A stretch of 64,000 nucleotides of DNA from Fulvivirga ligni. GTDB taxonomy: Bacteria > Bacteroidota > Bacteroidia > Cytophagales > Cyclobacteriaceae. The position numbers and the translations under genes were made by a program. This document shows positions 35,396-45,510 of the stretch, piece after piece. The stretch is taken from the NCBI RefSeq assembly GCF_021389935.1, contig NZ_CP089979.1:725001-789000 (forward strand), in the 5' to 3' direction. Below the pieces are notes generated by a model. That model did no database searches and had not been told where the DNA came from. It was given only the letters and a program-made list of their open reading frames with translations. Position 1 is the first letter of the stretch. Each line of letters starts with the position of its first letter.

Positions 35396-36310
35396 CTAAA
35401 GCACTGCAATAAACTCCTTCATAATCGCATTCTCCTTATCTTTGCGCTCTTTGTCTAAATGATCAATCTCCTTAAGCTTCTTGGCAATAGCTATTAAATC
35501 ATCCCGGTTGCTAAGGGTTGCTATTCGTGTTAATAAAAACTCTTTGTACCAAATTTTTTCCACATCCATGTCTTTTAAATGCCTGGTTAGCAAGGTTAAC
35601 ATCTCTTCCCCACCATCATTAGCAACCAAGTCAATCAAACCTAAATCTTCATATTCATTTGTTTTGGAGTTAAATAAAGCATCTCGTAAAGTTTGAATTT
35701 GCGATTCCGACAATTCATTTTTCATAACATGGGTTTTGCTATCTCTGTCATAGAATGACATAAAATCACTTTCCGGTGATAATTCATAAGTTCCCTCCCA
35801 GCGGGTAACTCTGTTAGATGCACATTTTACAAGCCAATCGAGCGTAGCCTCAGCTCTCTTTTCATCATTCTTAATGCTGTTAATTTCCTGGAGTTCCACT
35901 ATTCTCTGCTTGTAGATTTCAAATCCTTGCTCATCAAGCGTTTTCGCTCCATATGAAAGTGCATGAGTAATATATTCGTCATTCTCTGTTTTGTCTAAAA
36001 ATGCCAAAACCGTAGTGCCTATTTCATAGCGGGCCGGAGCTGGACAAATCATATTCGGCGAAAACATAACTTGGATAACGCTATCTTTTAACTTGCCTTG
36101 TAAGAGCTCCTTTATCGATAATACTGCATATCGATCATGCCCATTTTTTGGAATATTAACTATATCAACTACATCTGCATAAATGATGTAATCCGCATCC
36201 TGAACCAATTTTCTCAACGGGCCAGGTGAAATAGGATAAGCGTGAATAGATGTAAAAGTGCCAATGGCAACTACCGCACTAAGTAAAATTTTTAAAGCTA
36301 ACTTTTTCAT
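35396..36310 (-). CDS. Exported protein of unknown function
   Basis: The ATG at 36310 gives 304 residues with a signal peptide (MKKLALKILLSAVVAIGTFTSIHA); a TTG two codons upstream is less likely. The first 120 residues of the mature part are beta-rich ('ADYIIYADVVDIVNIPKNGHDRYAVLSIKELLQGKLKDS', 'YEIGTTVLAFLDKT'), resembling small exported proteins whose domain has an OB- or TIMP-like strand pattern. The rest is helical. Function is unknown. Related palindromic repeats lie on both sides of the gene. Confidence 0.6.
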   Translation of the reverse strand: MKKLALKILLSAVVAIGTFTSIHAYPISPGPLRKLVQDADYIIYADVVDIVNIPKNGHDRYAVLSIKELLQGKLKDSVIQVMFSPNMICPAPARYEIGTTVLAFLDKTENDEYITHALSYGAKTLDEQGFEIYKQRIVELQEINSIKNDEKRAEATLDWLVKCASNRVTRWEGTYELSPESDFMSFYDRDSKTHVMKNELSESQIQTLRDALFNSKTNEYEDLGLIDLVANDGGEEMLTLLTRHLKDMDVEKIWYKEFLLTRIATLSNRDDLIAIAKKLKEIDHLDKERKDKENAIMKEFIAVL

Positions 36311-36370
36311 AATCAATTAATTATTTGAGTTCGTTTATTTGAGATCTGATGATCAATAGTCTTTTTTAGT

Positions 36371-36445
36371 CACCTCATCCCCGGCCCTTCTCCTCAAGGA
36401 GAAGGGAGGAAGTCCTCTCCTTGAGGAGAGGATCTAGGTGAGGTG
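36371..36445. repeat. Palindromic intergenic repeat, full copy
   Basis: A 75-base element bounded by CACCTCA (36371-36377) and its inverse TGAGGTG (36439-36445). Inside are two hairpins, CCCTTCTCC/GGAGAAGGG and TCCTCTCC-TTGA-GGAGAGGA. The first 38 bases match 35148-35185 almost exactly. It ends two bases before the stop codon of the alpha-2-macroglobulin gene. Confidence 0.8.
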
Positions 36446-36447
36446 TC

Positions 36448-39400
36448 TTACTCCCCAATCTCCACTCTTATCCCTTCCGTATGATTACTAAACTCAGGAG
36501 CATACATGCACTGGATGGTGGTGATGCCATTGCTAAAATCTCCGGCATTGTTGGCTCTGAGGTCGTATTCAAACACAAATACGCCTTTACTCAAGTGCTC
36601 GAAGAAGAAATTGGTGCTGGCATCACGGGTGCTTTCATAGTAGCCAAGGCCATCCTGGTACTTGTAGCTCGAAAGCACATTGATGGGTTCCAGGCCTGAT
36701 GCTCGCATGTCTTTCATGTGCACAAAATCCATTTCCCGATCTACCTTCAGTTCTATTCTTACTCGGATTTTATCTCCTATCTGAATCCCACTTTTAGAAA
36801 TATTTTCCAGCTTTTCACCGGTATCAGTATTTACTACTTTGAATACTTTTTTGGTAAGTGAAAGCGGTGATGTCGCAGAGGTGATCTTATCCAGGTTTTC
36901 AAAATATTGCCAGTACAATGCTCCCCAGGCCACACCTTTATCTTTCTTGGTGAGTGTTACCTCGCTCATGGCCGGAGTAATTTCGGCTCCATCATAAGTT
37001 TTCTTGATATAGCCAGTGCCTGCTTCTGGCATGCTGCCATCTTCATTTTTAAGCTCCACTGTTTCAGTACCCAGCTTCACTGCTACGGTTTCATTTACAT
37101 CCAACCAGCTGCTGCCCTGTAGCAGCAGTGCATACACAGCATCTGTTGTGGCCTTGGTAGAACTCCATTGATTGGTTTGCTTATTTTTCAACAACCATAA
37201 TTTCAGATTATCCACATTTTTCTGTTGAGCCTCTCCGCCCAATTCGGTAAATGCTTCAATCATCAAAGCTTGCGTTTCGATAGGAGCCTGATACCAGAAA
37301 TAACTGCTTTCATTGGCCTTCCAGTACATGCCCAATTCATCACTGGTAATACTGCGCTCATCAAGAGATTTTAAAATGGCATTTGCCAGCTTATCATCTG
37401 CATTTCTATGTAGTATCAACGCAAGCATTCCTTGTTGCATCAGCTGGTGCTCTTTCCAGAATTCTTTGGCTTGACCAAAATAATAATCAAAGGCAGGCTT
37501 CAGTTTATTGCTCACTTTCTCATCAGGGAAAAAGCTTATTAAATACAAATACTGAATTTGAATTGGGCCAATATGCTTCTCCTCCATATACTTTTTAGGA
37601 TCCTTGCTCTGTTTTGAATTCTTCACTAGCTCCTGATAGTCATCAACAAATTCTGCCTCCAGGTAAGGAAGTGCCTTTTTCACCACCTCGTCAAGATCAC
37701 CTATGTCTACTCCTAACTTTTGCAGGTGAGCTATTCCTATGATAATATGCTGGGTAATATATCGGTTTGGATAACGACTGCCGGCAAACCAGGGGAAACC
37801 TCCGTTGCTCATTTGCAACTGCTCCAGCTTTTTCACCACAGAAGCTTGCTGATCTTTCATGTGATTAAGATCAAAAAGTAAGGCAATCCTTTTCTTTTGC
37901 TGGGTTTCATTCTCAGCATCTCGCAGCCATGGTGTTTCTGAAATAATCAAAGACTTGAGCTCTTCATTTTTCTCCAACATACTCATTAAGGCATCTGACT
38001 CTTTCCATTGATCGAAAACTTTAGCGATTTTAGGATTAGAATTCACAATATGACTTCCGAGACTGTTGGCATAAAACCGGCTAAAAGTCTGCTCTGCACA
38101 TTCATATGGAAACTCCATAAGATAAGGAAGTGCCTGAACCGCATACCAGGCCGGATTAGAAGTAATCTCTAAAGTAAGCTTATGGTGTTTCAGTGTTTTA
38201 GAGGTATTGTTTTTCAACTTATCCAGGGTGAAGGTTTTGGTTTCACCTGAGTGCACGTCCATAGACATAGTTTCTGTTACCAGCATACGATTGGTGAGTA
38301 CCGGCAGCACGCTTTGCTCTCCATCAGAGAAGTTACCAGCTTTGGCAACCACTTTATATTCAACGGCTTGTAAACCAGCAGGAATGCTCAGTTTCCAGGA
38401 AACAGAGGTATTTCCTTTAGGCTTAATTTCAAAATTCTTAGTCTTTTCAGTTAACCCCAACTGCTCATCAATGGCCGCCCCTGTAGTAGCATCAAACAAC
38501 TGCAATGCGGCAAAGCCTTGCAATAACTCATCTGAAAGACTGCTAATTTTGGCAGAAATAATGATCTCATCACTTTCGCGTAAAAAGCGCGGTGCATTAG
38601 GCGTTACCATCAGTTCTTTTTGAGTAACAGCCTGTAAAGTTTTCTGACCTACATGAAGCTCCTTATCATGCGCTAAAAGCTGTAGCTTCCAACGGGTAAG
38701 TGCCTCAGGAGCTGTGAATTCAAAACTTACTTCGCCATTTTCATCAGTACTCAATTGTGGAAAAAAGAAGGCTGTTTCTTTCAGATTGGTACGAGCTTGC
38801 ACTTGGGAGAGTTCCTCTTCTATGGCGGCTTGTGTAGTTAATAGAATTACACCATTAGCTCCTTTGGAGCCATAAAGTGCCGTGGCCTCGGCCGCAGAAA
38901 GTACTTTGGCACTGGCAAGGTCTTTAGGATCAATCGAGTCTTTACTCACAATCCTGCCATCGAGAACGAAAAGTGCTTCTGAATTTTCATCAATAAAAGT
39001 TGAGGCCCCTCTTATAAGAACTTTGTCCGCGGCACCGGGGGCTGCAGCTGCATCCATTTCAATACTTATTTCCTCGCTAATCTCCTCCTCATCGGCAACC
39101 TCAGCATAAGCGACTGACCTTACTGCGGCACCGGCTCTATATTTTTTTCTTTCAACACCATACCCAACCACAACCACTTCAGACAGCTTACTTACATCTT
39201 CTCCAAGCGTAGCGTTAATCTTATTTTTATCCTTAACTGCTGCTTCCGTAGAATTGTAGCCAATAAAACTAAAGACTAAAACATCTTTACTACCAGCCAG
39301 TATCGAATAATGCCCCTCCATATCCGATACCGCACCTCGTTTGGTACCTTTAACCAGCACATTAACACCAGGAAGCGGTTCACCCAGATTATTGATCACA

Positions 39401-42400
39401 TAGCCTTCTACATAACCCGCTTTTATATTACTATCAAATAGACTCTCGGTTTTTGACGGTTGACTTTTAAATTCTTTAAAGCGTTTGAGCACGCTTAAAT
39501 ACTGCTGATTAATATATCGATTATTATTAAAGCTGAACCCAAACCAATAAAAGTCATCAAAAGTGAGCCCAGGGGTATAATAATGCGGTTGAAAATTCCT
39601 GACTACTCCATTAGAAATACCAAAGCTTGGATGGGCATTACTTCTGGAATAAGAATAATAGGTAGAAAACTGGTATGGATTAAAATGCCAGTCATGGGGT
39701 TTAAACTGATCCAATGAAGCATCATACATACTGGCCAATAGCTCGGCTGAAACCTTTTCGTTATTTTCTCCCAAAATTTTGAATTTCCAGGTTTCTTCAG
39801 CACCCGGCTGCAGCTTGTCTCTGAAAACAGAAGTTTCAATAGATAACTTAGGGATGTCGCGAGTTACTGAAATGTTAATGCTATTGGCATTGAATGAATT
39901 ATAACAGGCATAATGGTATTGAACAGCAAAACCGCCCAGATCCTTTTCCTCCACAGGTATTTTTATGGTTTTTACCTCATGGTTCAGCTTTACCACCCTT
40001 TGCTCTACTATTTTATGATCTTTTTCAATAAATAAGGTCACGTACACTTCATCAGCAACGCTGGCCAGTGACAGCTTCACTTCTTCACCAGGTTGGTAGG
40101 TGCTTTTGTCCTGATTGATAGTAAAAAGATCATTAGTTCCAGGTGTTTTTTCATTAGGATCAATGAGCTTAAACTTTTGCTTATCAACCACTTCAGTATC
40201 AAAACTATCTTTGGTGGTTAACACCATTTCGTAGTTAGCCAATTTCCATTTTTTCATGTTGGGCCAGCTTACCGTTTTGCTTTCCTGGGTGTTAAAGGCT
40301 ATAGTGGTGACCAACTCCCTCTCTTCATCCGAGTTCATGATATCACTATATTCATCATGAGGAAATAGTTTGTGAAATTCCTCTTCGCTAAACCGTTGAT
40401 GATCAGGCGCTGACCATGGTCGAAGCCGAGTGATACGGGTATTCTCGATCAATCTATAAATCTTTATTTCGCCCTTGGCAGGAGTAAATTGATCATTCAG
40501 GTTTTTAGTGAAAATGTTAAATTCTTTGGGAATATCATTTCTGTTCAATTGACCTGGTACTTCCATGGTAGCCACCATGGTATGATAACCTACTTTCACA
40601 GTAGTGGTGGCCGTTCTGGTTTCACCATTCAGATCCGTTACTTCTGCATTTACCTCATAAGTAAATATTGGTAAGTTGCCTTTGTCTGTAGATTCATCTG
40701 GAATCGCTTTAAAATCAATGGAATATTTACCGCTTGCGTCTGTAGTGGTTTCTCCATGAGTGATTTCCTGAGCATTAGAACTCGGATTGTAATAACCATA
40801 TCTCCAGTAATACCAACGTGGATATTCTACTTTGCGAGTTACGGTATAGCTTACCTTGGCCTCGGTAACTTTACTACCTGCAAATGCCGCTGCCTCTCCT
40901 GAAACCTTGATGGTATCATTTACTCGGAATGACTGCGTCACCGGATCAAAATTCACTTCGAACCTTGGCCTTTTATACTCTTCTACCGATATGTTGAGCT
41001 GTGACCATTCGAAATCATCCATCAGATCATCAAATAGCTTGCTGTCATAATCCGAAGATTCTTCCACGCTTAGTGTGTATTGACCGGTAAGCCCACCGCG
41101 GGGTAAAATAAACTGGCCGCTGAATGAGCCATAGTCATTCGTTGATAATTCAAGAGTACTTACCTGCTCATTATTCACATCTTCCAACGTTACGGTAACA
41201 TGTTCATTAGGCGCTATTGATGAGTGATCTCCCTTTCTTTGTATTAAAATTCCTTTGAAATAGACCGTCTGCCCTGGTCTGTAAATAGACCGGTCTGAAA
41301 ATAGAAACGCCTTTACACTAACTCGGTCCTCATTATCATTTCTATAATTTCTATCATACATATAGATATTATGGAAATAGGCAGTATCTGTTTTGGTAGA
41401 TACAATGGCATCATAATTATAAGATCGGCTCGGTGGTTTGCAATTGAAAGCTCCCTTTTCTGAGGTAGTAAATGACTTATTGTATAAAAATGATTTATCA
41501 TTATTCTTTAAGGTTACGCTGGCTTTGTTGAAAGGCTCACCATTTTTTCGGTTAATCACCTGATAATTATAGGTCTCATCATCCTGTCTTTGTACCAGGG
41601 AAAGGTTAGTCACCTGAAGGTGCTGATAACTATAAAGCTCATTATCACCTATTTGATCTGTGTCGCTGGCAAATATCAGGTATCTCCCGTTGGGCAGTTC
41701 GGGAAAAAGTATTTCTGTTGAATGCTCTTCATAATCACCAAAATCTTTTAGGTCCGTTTTCCAGGTATTGACAGGTTTTAATTTTTTCAAAACGGCATAC
41801 CGAGATGAGTCAGTATAGTCTTTATAAAACTGATCGTATTGTTTCGGTGTAACTTTGAAAATTTTAAAAAACAGCTTGTCAACATTCTTGTACTCTATCT
41901 TCAATCTGGAGGCAGTGGCTATAGGAATATAATCTTCTGCCTGTATGGTCAGCGCTTTACTTTTTATCTCGTTAACCATTGCCTTGCATCTCTCGGCTCC
42001 ATAGCTGTCTGGATGCTTGCTGATGGCCATTTCACAGATTTCTAACGCCTTAGGTTTATGGTAATCTTTGAAAATATCGGCCCAGTTGTAGGCAATTAAA
42101 GTAGATGCCTCATGTTTCTCATATTCTGTATAAAATCTTTCTAAAGCATTCTGTTGAATATCATTTTTATCTCCATAGGTTCCATTTTCATAGACAAAAT
42201 CCATGGCCTCCAATTTCACCAAAATATAGGCTGAGGGATCGTCATCTTTTTGATGGAACTTAATCAAGTCCTGATAGGTCTCCAAAGCCTTAAATTCTAA
42301 TGAAAGTAAATCTTGTGTTTCTAATGAAACTGTTTCAAGATTAAGGTAGGTACTATCATCAATATAAAATTTGTAGGCGGGGCTGGTTAAAGAATTCTCT

Positions 42401-43017
42401 TTAGATTTATAAAACTCTAAGGCCTGATGGGCTAAGAAATCATACAGTGTTGGTCTATACTTTTGTGAATCACCATTTTCCTGAATTAGCTCCGCAAAAC
42501 TTTCAATAGATGTTTTCTTAAGTACTTCAATATTTTGTAATGACAGTTCGTAATGCGTGCTAATCTCCTTAAATAAAGTGCGTAAATCCCAGGTTCTAAA
42601 ATCTACAGGATCTACCTTTTCATCGGTTTCCGTTCTGTTGTAGATTCTCCAGCGGTTACTGTTAAAATACTCCTGAAGCATCTTTGCCACTAAGCTTTCC
42701 AGCACATTACTGGCCGGAGCTTTAGCGAGGGCAATTTCGTTTTTAAACCTCTTTATTATAGTTAGTTGTGCCTCTTCCTCCAGCTCCATGCTAAATTTAG
42801 ACTGGTAGATCAAAGCTTTGATAAGCTGCTCTTCATCACCAGCTTTTTTTGCCTGAGCGTAAATTTTATCGACCACTTCGTTGGCCGACTTAGGCAGCCC
42901 ATCTAATTCATATTGATATACTTGTTCCCACATGTTTTTAATATCTGTTGAGTTTTGGGCGAATACACAGCCATTGAGACTAAAATAAACCAGCAAAATT
43001 GAAAATAGCGTTCTCAT
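36448..43017 (-). CDS. Alpha-2-macroglobulin family protein with inserted carboxypeptidase-regulatory/plug module
   Basis: A 2189-residue exported protein with an N-terminal signal (possible lipobox LNGC or cleavage after VFA). A helical/TPR-like N-terminal region is followed by MG-type beta domains, including 'SIYRPGQTVYFKGIL' (about 580). The alpha-2-macroglobulin core has 'TRWKLQLLAHDKELHVGQ' and a thioester-type motif CAEQ near residue 1640, then the alpha-helical toroid. Between about 1195 and 1405 is an insertion that reads like the start of a SusC receptor: a CarboxypepD_reg-like domain ('GYVINNLGEPLPGVNVLVKGTKRGAVSD'), a linker 'EVVVVGYGVERKK', and a plug-like segment ('VLIRGASTF...ALFVLDGRIV'). 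A protease-trapping defence role is inferred from the family. Confidence 0.88.
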   Translation of the reverse strand: MRTLFSILLVYFSLNGCVFAQNSTDIKNMWEQVYQYELDGLPKSANEVVDKIYAQAKKAGDEEQLIKALIYQSKFSMELEEEAQLTIIKRFKNEIALAKAPASNVLESLVAKMLQEYFNSNRWRIYNRTETDEKVDPVDFRTWDLRTLFKEISTHYELSLQNIEVLKKTSIESFAELIQENGDSQKYRPTLYDFLAHQALEFYKSKENSLTSPAYKFYIDDSTYLNLETVSLETQDLLSLEFKALETYQDLIKFHQKDDDPSAYILVKLEAMDFVYENGTYGDKNDIQQNALERFYTEYEKHEASTLIAYNWADIFKDYHKPKALEICEMAISKHPDSYGAERCKAMVNEIKSKALTIQAEDYIPIATASRLKIEYKNVDKLFFKIFKVTPKQYDQFYKDYTDSSRYAVLKKLKPVNTWKTDLKDFGDYEEHSTEILFPELPNGRYLIFASDTDQIGDNELYSYQHLQVTNLSLVQRQDDETYNYQVINRKNGEPFNKASVTLKNNDKSFLYNKSFTTSEKGAFNCKPPSRSYNYDAIVSTKTDTAYFHNIYMYDRNYRNDNEDRVSVKAFLFSDRSIYRPGQTVYFKGILIQRKGDHSSIAPNEHVTVTLEDVNNEQVSTLELSTNDYGSFSGQFILPRGGLTGQYTLSVEESSDYDSKLFDDLMDDFEWSQLNISVEEYKRPRFEVNFDPVTQSFRVNDTIKVSGEAAAFAGSKVTEAKVSYTVTRKVEYPRWYYWRYGYYNPSSNAQEITHGETTTDASGKYSIDFKAIPDESTDKGNLPIFTYEVNAEVTDLNGETRTATTTVKVGYHTMVATMEVPGQLNRNDIPKEFNIFTKNLNDQFTPAKGEIKIYRLIENTRITRLRPWSAPDHQRFSEEEFHKLFPHDEYSDIMNSDEERELVTTIAFNTQESKTVSWPNMKKWKLANYEMVLTTKDSFDTEVVDKQKFKLIDPNEKTPGTNDLFTINQDKSTYQPGEEVKLSLASVADEVYVTLFIEKDHKIVEQRVVKLNHEVKTIKIPVEEKDLGGFAVQYHYACYNSFNANSINISVTRDIPKLSIETSVFRDKLQPGAEETWKFKILGENNEKVSAELLASMYDASLDQFKPHDWHFNPYQFSTYYSYSRSNAHPSFGISNGVVRNFQPHYYTPGLTFDDFYWFGFSFNNNRYINQQYLSVLKRFKEFKSQPSKTESLFDSNIKAGYVEGYVINNLGEPLPGVNVLVKGTKRGAVSDMEGHYSILAGSKDVLVFSFIGYNSTEAAVKDKNKINATLGEDVSKLSEVVVVGYGVERKKYRAGAAVRSVAYAEVADEEEISEEISIEMDAAAAPGAADKVLIRGASTFIDENSEALFVLDGRIVSKDSIDPKDLASAKVLSAAEATALYGSKGANGVILLTTQAAIEEELSQVQARTNLKETAFFFPQLSTDENGEVSFEFTAPEALTRWKLQLLAHDKELHVGQKTLQAVTQKELMVTPNAPRFLRESDEIIISAKISSLSDELLQGFAALQLFDATTGAAIDEQLGLTEKTKNFEIKPKGNTSVSWKLSIPAGLQAVEYKVVAKAGNFSDGEQSVLPVLTNRMLVTETMSMDVHSGETKTFTLDKLKNNTSKTLKHHKLTLEITSNPAWYAVQALPYLMEFPYECAEQTFSRFYANSLGSHIVNSNPKIAKVFDQWKESDALMSMLEKNEELKSLIISETPWLRDAENETQQKKRIALLFDLNHMKDQQASVVKKLEQLQMSNGGFPWFAGSRYPNRYITQHIIIGIAHLQKLGVDIGDLDEVVKKALPYLEAEFVDDYQELVKNSKQSKDPKKYMEEKHIGPIQIQYLYLISFFPDEKVSNKLKPAFDYYFGQAKEFWKEHQLMQQGMLALILHRNADDKLANAILKSLDERSITSDELGMYWKANESSYFWYQAPIETQALMIEAFTELGGEAQQKNVDNLKLWLLKNKQTNQWSSTKATTDAVYALLLQGSSWLDVNETVAVKLGTETVELKNEDGSMPEAGTGYIKKTYDGAEITPAMSEVTLTKKDKGVAWGALYWQYFENLDKITSATSPLSLTKKVFKVVNTDTGEKLENISKSGIQIGDKIRVRIELKVDREMDFVHMKDMRASGLEPINVLSSYKYQDGLGYYESTRDASTNFFFEHLSKGVFVFEYDLRANNAGDFSNGITTIQCMYAPEFSNHTEGIRVEIGE

Positions 43018-43121
43018 AAATAGAGTTTTGGTTTTATATAATAACTATTAGACATCTTTAAAGTCACTTATTAGAGAGATGCAATAGCAAATAGATTTCC
43101 ATAAAGAAGGTAAGAATTTTT

Positions 43122-43129
43122 TAGATTTG
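43122..43129 (+). promoter_or_regulatory. Candidate promoter -7 element for lipid kinase gene
   Basis: TAGATTTG is a full match to TAnnTTTG, 16 bases before the ATG at 43146. The upstream TTTC/TTCC at 43096-43100 is a weak -33 candidate with spacing slightly longer than usual. Confidence 0.4.
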
Positions 43130-43145
43130 ACGTTCATACATTCTC

Positions 43146-44048
43146 ATGATGGTTAAAGTTGGTTTTATAGTAAATGGTAAAAAGCGCCGTGCTCAGCGTT
43201 TTCAAAAAGAACTTGATGATTGCCCCATTGATAGCAACATCACCTGTATCATACGTGAAACGCACAGCAAAGGACATGGAATATTGCTGACCCAGGAATT
43301 AATTAATGAAGGTTGTTCTCATATTATAGCTGTAGGTGGGGATGGCACCCTGCACGAGGTGGTGAATGGTGTTATGAGGGCCAATCCAAATACGGTAATT
43401 GGACTGTTAAGAAATGGCACTGCTAATGATTTCTCTAAGAGTTTCAGCATTCCGGGATCTCTCAACGAACTATTGAAAGCCATTTCTAATGGCAAAACCG
43501 AAAAGATAGATGTGGGAATGGTAGAATCCACAGATGCCCTCGATGATCATGTGAGGTACTTCATCAATATTGCCAGCGCGGGTATGAGCGCTGGAGTAGT
43601 TGAAAAGGTAGAGCAATCAGGCTCATGGCTATCAGCTAATGTTACTTTCTTCATGGCCATAATTCGCACATTTTTATCTTATAAAAACCTGCCCGTTAAA
43701 GCCATAGCTGATGGCTGGTCCTGGGAAGGAAATATTAATACTATTGCTTTTGCCAATGGAAAGTATTTTGGCAGCGGACTGTGTATTGCTCCACAAGCTG
43801 AATTAAAGGATGGCCAAATCGCGGTGACTGTGATTGGTGATGTTAACCTATTCGATTATCTAAAATATACCGGAAAGCTAAAAAGAGGAAAGTTCATTCA
43901 ACACCCTGAGGTGAAGTACCTTCATTTAAAGCAAGTTGCTTTGACCTCTCTTCAGGAATGTTGCATGGAAGCCGACGGAGAGTTGATAGGGAAGTTACCG
44001 TTGCAAATATCTATTTTGCCGCAAGCTGTGAGAATGATAAAAAAATAA
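43146..44048 (+). CDS. Diacylglycerol kinase-like lipid kinase (YegS/DgkB family)
   Basis: A 300-residue cytoplasmic kinase with the nucleotide-binding motif 'AVGGDGTLHEVVNGVM' (about 58-73) and 'GLLRNGTANDFSKSFSIP', matching the DAGKc domain. The C-terminal half is the beta-sandwich of this family ('NGKYFGSGLCIAPQAELKDGQIAV', 'CCMEADGELIG'). It would phosphorylate diacylglycerol, ceramide or a related lipid. It is divergent from the alpha-2-macroglobulin gene. Confidence 0.87.
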   Translation: MMVKVGFIVNGKKRRAQRFQKELDDCPIDSNITCIIRETHSKGHGILLTQELINEGCSHIIAVGGDGTLHEVVNGVMRANPNTVIGLLRNGTANDFSKSFSIPGSLNELLKAISNGKTEKIDVGMVESTDALDDHVRYFINIASAGMSAGVVEKVEQSGSWLSANVTFFMAIIRTFLSYKNLPVKAIADGWSWEGNINTIAFANGKYFGSGLCIAPQAELKDGQIAVTVIGDVNLFDYLKYTGKLKRGKFIQHPEVKYLHLKQVALTSLQECCMEADGELIGKLPLQISILPQAVRMIKK

Positions 44049-44081
44049 GGGCCACTTTTAAAGCAGCCCATATTATAATGA

Positions 44082-44348
44082 TTAATAATTACTAGCACCA
44101 CCCATAAAAAGAGCGGCTCCAAATAAAGCAAAGAAGATCATATAAAGACCTATGATAATAGCAGCCCAGATAAGACCTGCCTTGGCCCAGTTCTCTTTAT
44201 TTTTATTTGTGTTTCCTCCAAAGCCCCATACAAATAACATCACTATTCCTACGATAGGAATAGCAGTAATTAGGTAAGTAATTATCCATTCTTTAACTGA
44301 TACTACTTCAGGGTTTCTTTCTGAGTTACTTGAATCAAGTGGTTCCAT
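44082..44348 (-). CDS. Small two-TM membrane protein
   Basis: An 88-residue protein with an acidic/polar N-terminus, 'VKEWIITYLITAIPIVGIVMLFVWGF', a short polar loop 'GGNTNKNKENWAKAG', and a second membrane helix. The layout ('K.W..TYL...IP.VG....VWGF......N...WA') is a common Bacteroidota small-membrane-protein pattern of unknown function. It follows the RDD gene by eight bases and is probably co-transcribed with it. Confidence 0.7.
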   Translation of the reverse strand: MEPLDSSNSERNPEVVSVKEWIITYLITAIPIVGIVMLFVWGFGGNTNKNKENWAKAGLIWAAIIIGLYMIFFALFGAALFMGGASNY

Positions 44349-44356
44349 AAATTAAA

Positions 44357-44878
44357 TTATTTTTTTAAAACTAAGGTACTTGCTAAAATATCATGTAGTG
44401 CTTGCTTTTTCTCCGTGAAACCCGCTATGATCCATCCAATATACAAGACTATTGTTGACAAAATTTTACATACATTCCTCACTATCGCTTTGCCGAATGT
44501 TAATCGTTCACCGTTTAAATCGGTAACCTTTAGGCCTACTGCCATTTTACCCAGAGTAGCCTGATTACCACTGCTTTCCATCAAAGAATAATACAGAATA
44601 TAGGCCGCGTTGAAGAAAAGTGATATGATGGCCAGTGCCCTCATTGCCACGTAAAACATTTCCATTGCCTGCTCCTGATCCATTACCCCACGGTTTCTAG
44701 AAAAGGCAGTCAGCTCTTCCAAATACCCCATACCCATGGCTGTAAGAATGGCGAACAAAATCGACACAGCTATGTAAACTAAAATTGAATCAATAATCAA
44801 TGCTAAAAATCTAAGCCAGAAGCCAGCATACACTAGCGGCCTCTTGTCCTGAGACGGCATGTCTAAGGTTGTTTCCAT
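44357..44878 (-). CDS. RDD-family membrane protein
   Basis: A 173-residue protein with the RDD pattern 'AGFWLRFLALIIDSILVYIAV' (Arg and Asp in the first TM helix) and 'GNQATLGKMAVGLKVTDLNGERLTFGKAIVRNVCKIL'. Three to four TM segments are visible. Unlike the RDD gene at 22447 it has no C-terminal tail. Function is uncertain. It is the first gene of a likely two-gene unit with the small membrane protein downstream. Confidence 0.85.
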   Translation of the reverse strand: METTLDMPSQDKRPLVYAGFWLRFLALIIDSILVYIAVSILFAILTAMGMGYLEELTAFSRNRGVMDQEQAMEMFYVAMRALAIISLFFNAAYILYYSLMESSGNQATLGKMAVGLKVTDLNGERLTFGKAIVRNVCKILSTIVLYIGWIIAGFTEKKQALHDILASTLVLKK

Positions 44879-44934
44879 ATAAAAAAAGTAAGTTTTTAAA
44901 TTATGGGAACAATCTATTAATAATTTTTAAAGGA

Positions 44935-45510
44935 TCAAAGGCTCGTTTTTTCCAGCACCCATACTAGCATGGAGCGTTTATCTTCTACCAGCACCGATTT
45001 AACCGGTTCTACTGAGACTACAGGGAAAATTTCCTGTATTTTCTCAATGTCACGCTTTGTAATCAGATAAGAAAAATTAGAGTCTTGCGGTGATGAAAGG
45101 CCAAGGTCAGAAGCGGCTCTGATGAAAAGAGTTCCTCGCGGCTTCAATACTCTCACCATTTCGCTGACCATGGTGTACATAGAGGTTTGATCGGTGGCAA
45201 AATGGAGGACGGCACTGCAAATAATGGCATCAAAAAAATTATCTTTCCAGGGCAGTGTTTCTAAATCTCCGGCAAGGAAATGCTCTTTAGGCAAAACCTT
45301 ATACATCATATGGAGCATTCGCACCGCCAAAGGATTTTTATCTATACCATAAATGATATGACCGTTGTTTTTAAAATAGCTTAAGTTTCTTCCTTCACCA
45401 CAGCCGGCATCCAGTATTCGGGGCTTATTTTCAAAGCGGCCTTTTAAAATTTGGTCTAGCAGGTAAATGTCTACATTACCCAGCGTCTGATTCAGCTCCT
45501 TGTAGTGCAT
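44935..45510 (-). CDS. Class I SAM-dependent methyltransferase
   Basis: A 191-residue enzyme with the SAM-binding motif 'RILDAGCGEGRN' (about 32-43), motif 'GIDKNPLAVRML', and 'FDAIICSAVLHFA'. The substrate is unknown. Its start lies 35 bases inside the 3' end of the patatin gene, so translation of the two is probably coupled. Confidence 0.85.
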   Translation of the reverse strand: MHYKELNQTLGNVDIYLLDQILKGRFENKPRILDAGCGEGRNLSYFKNNGHIIYGIDKNPLAVRMLHMMYKVLPKEHFLAGDLETLPWKDNFFDAIICSAVLHFATDQTSMYTMVSEMVRVLKPRGTLFIRAASDLGLSSPQDSNFSYLITKRDIEKIQEIFPVVSVEPVKSVLVEDKRSMLVWVLEKTSL

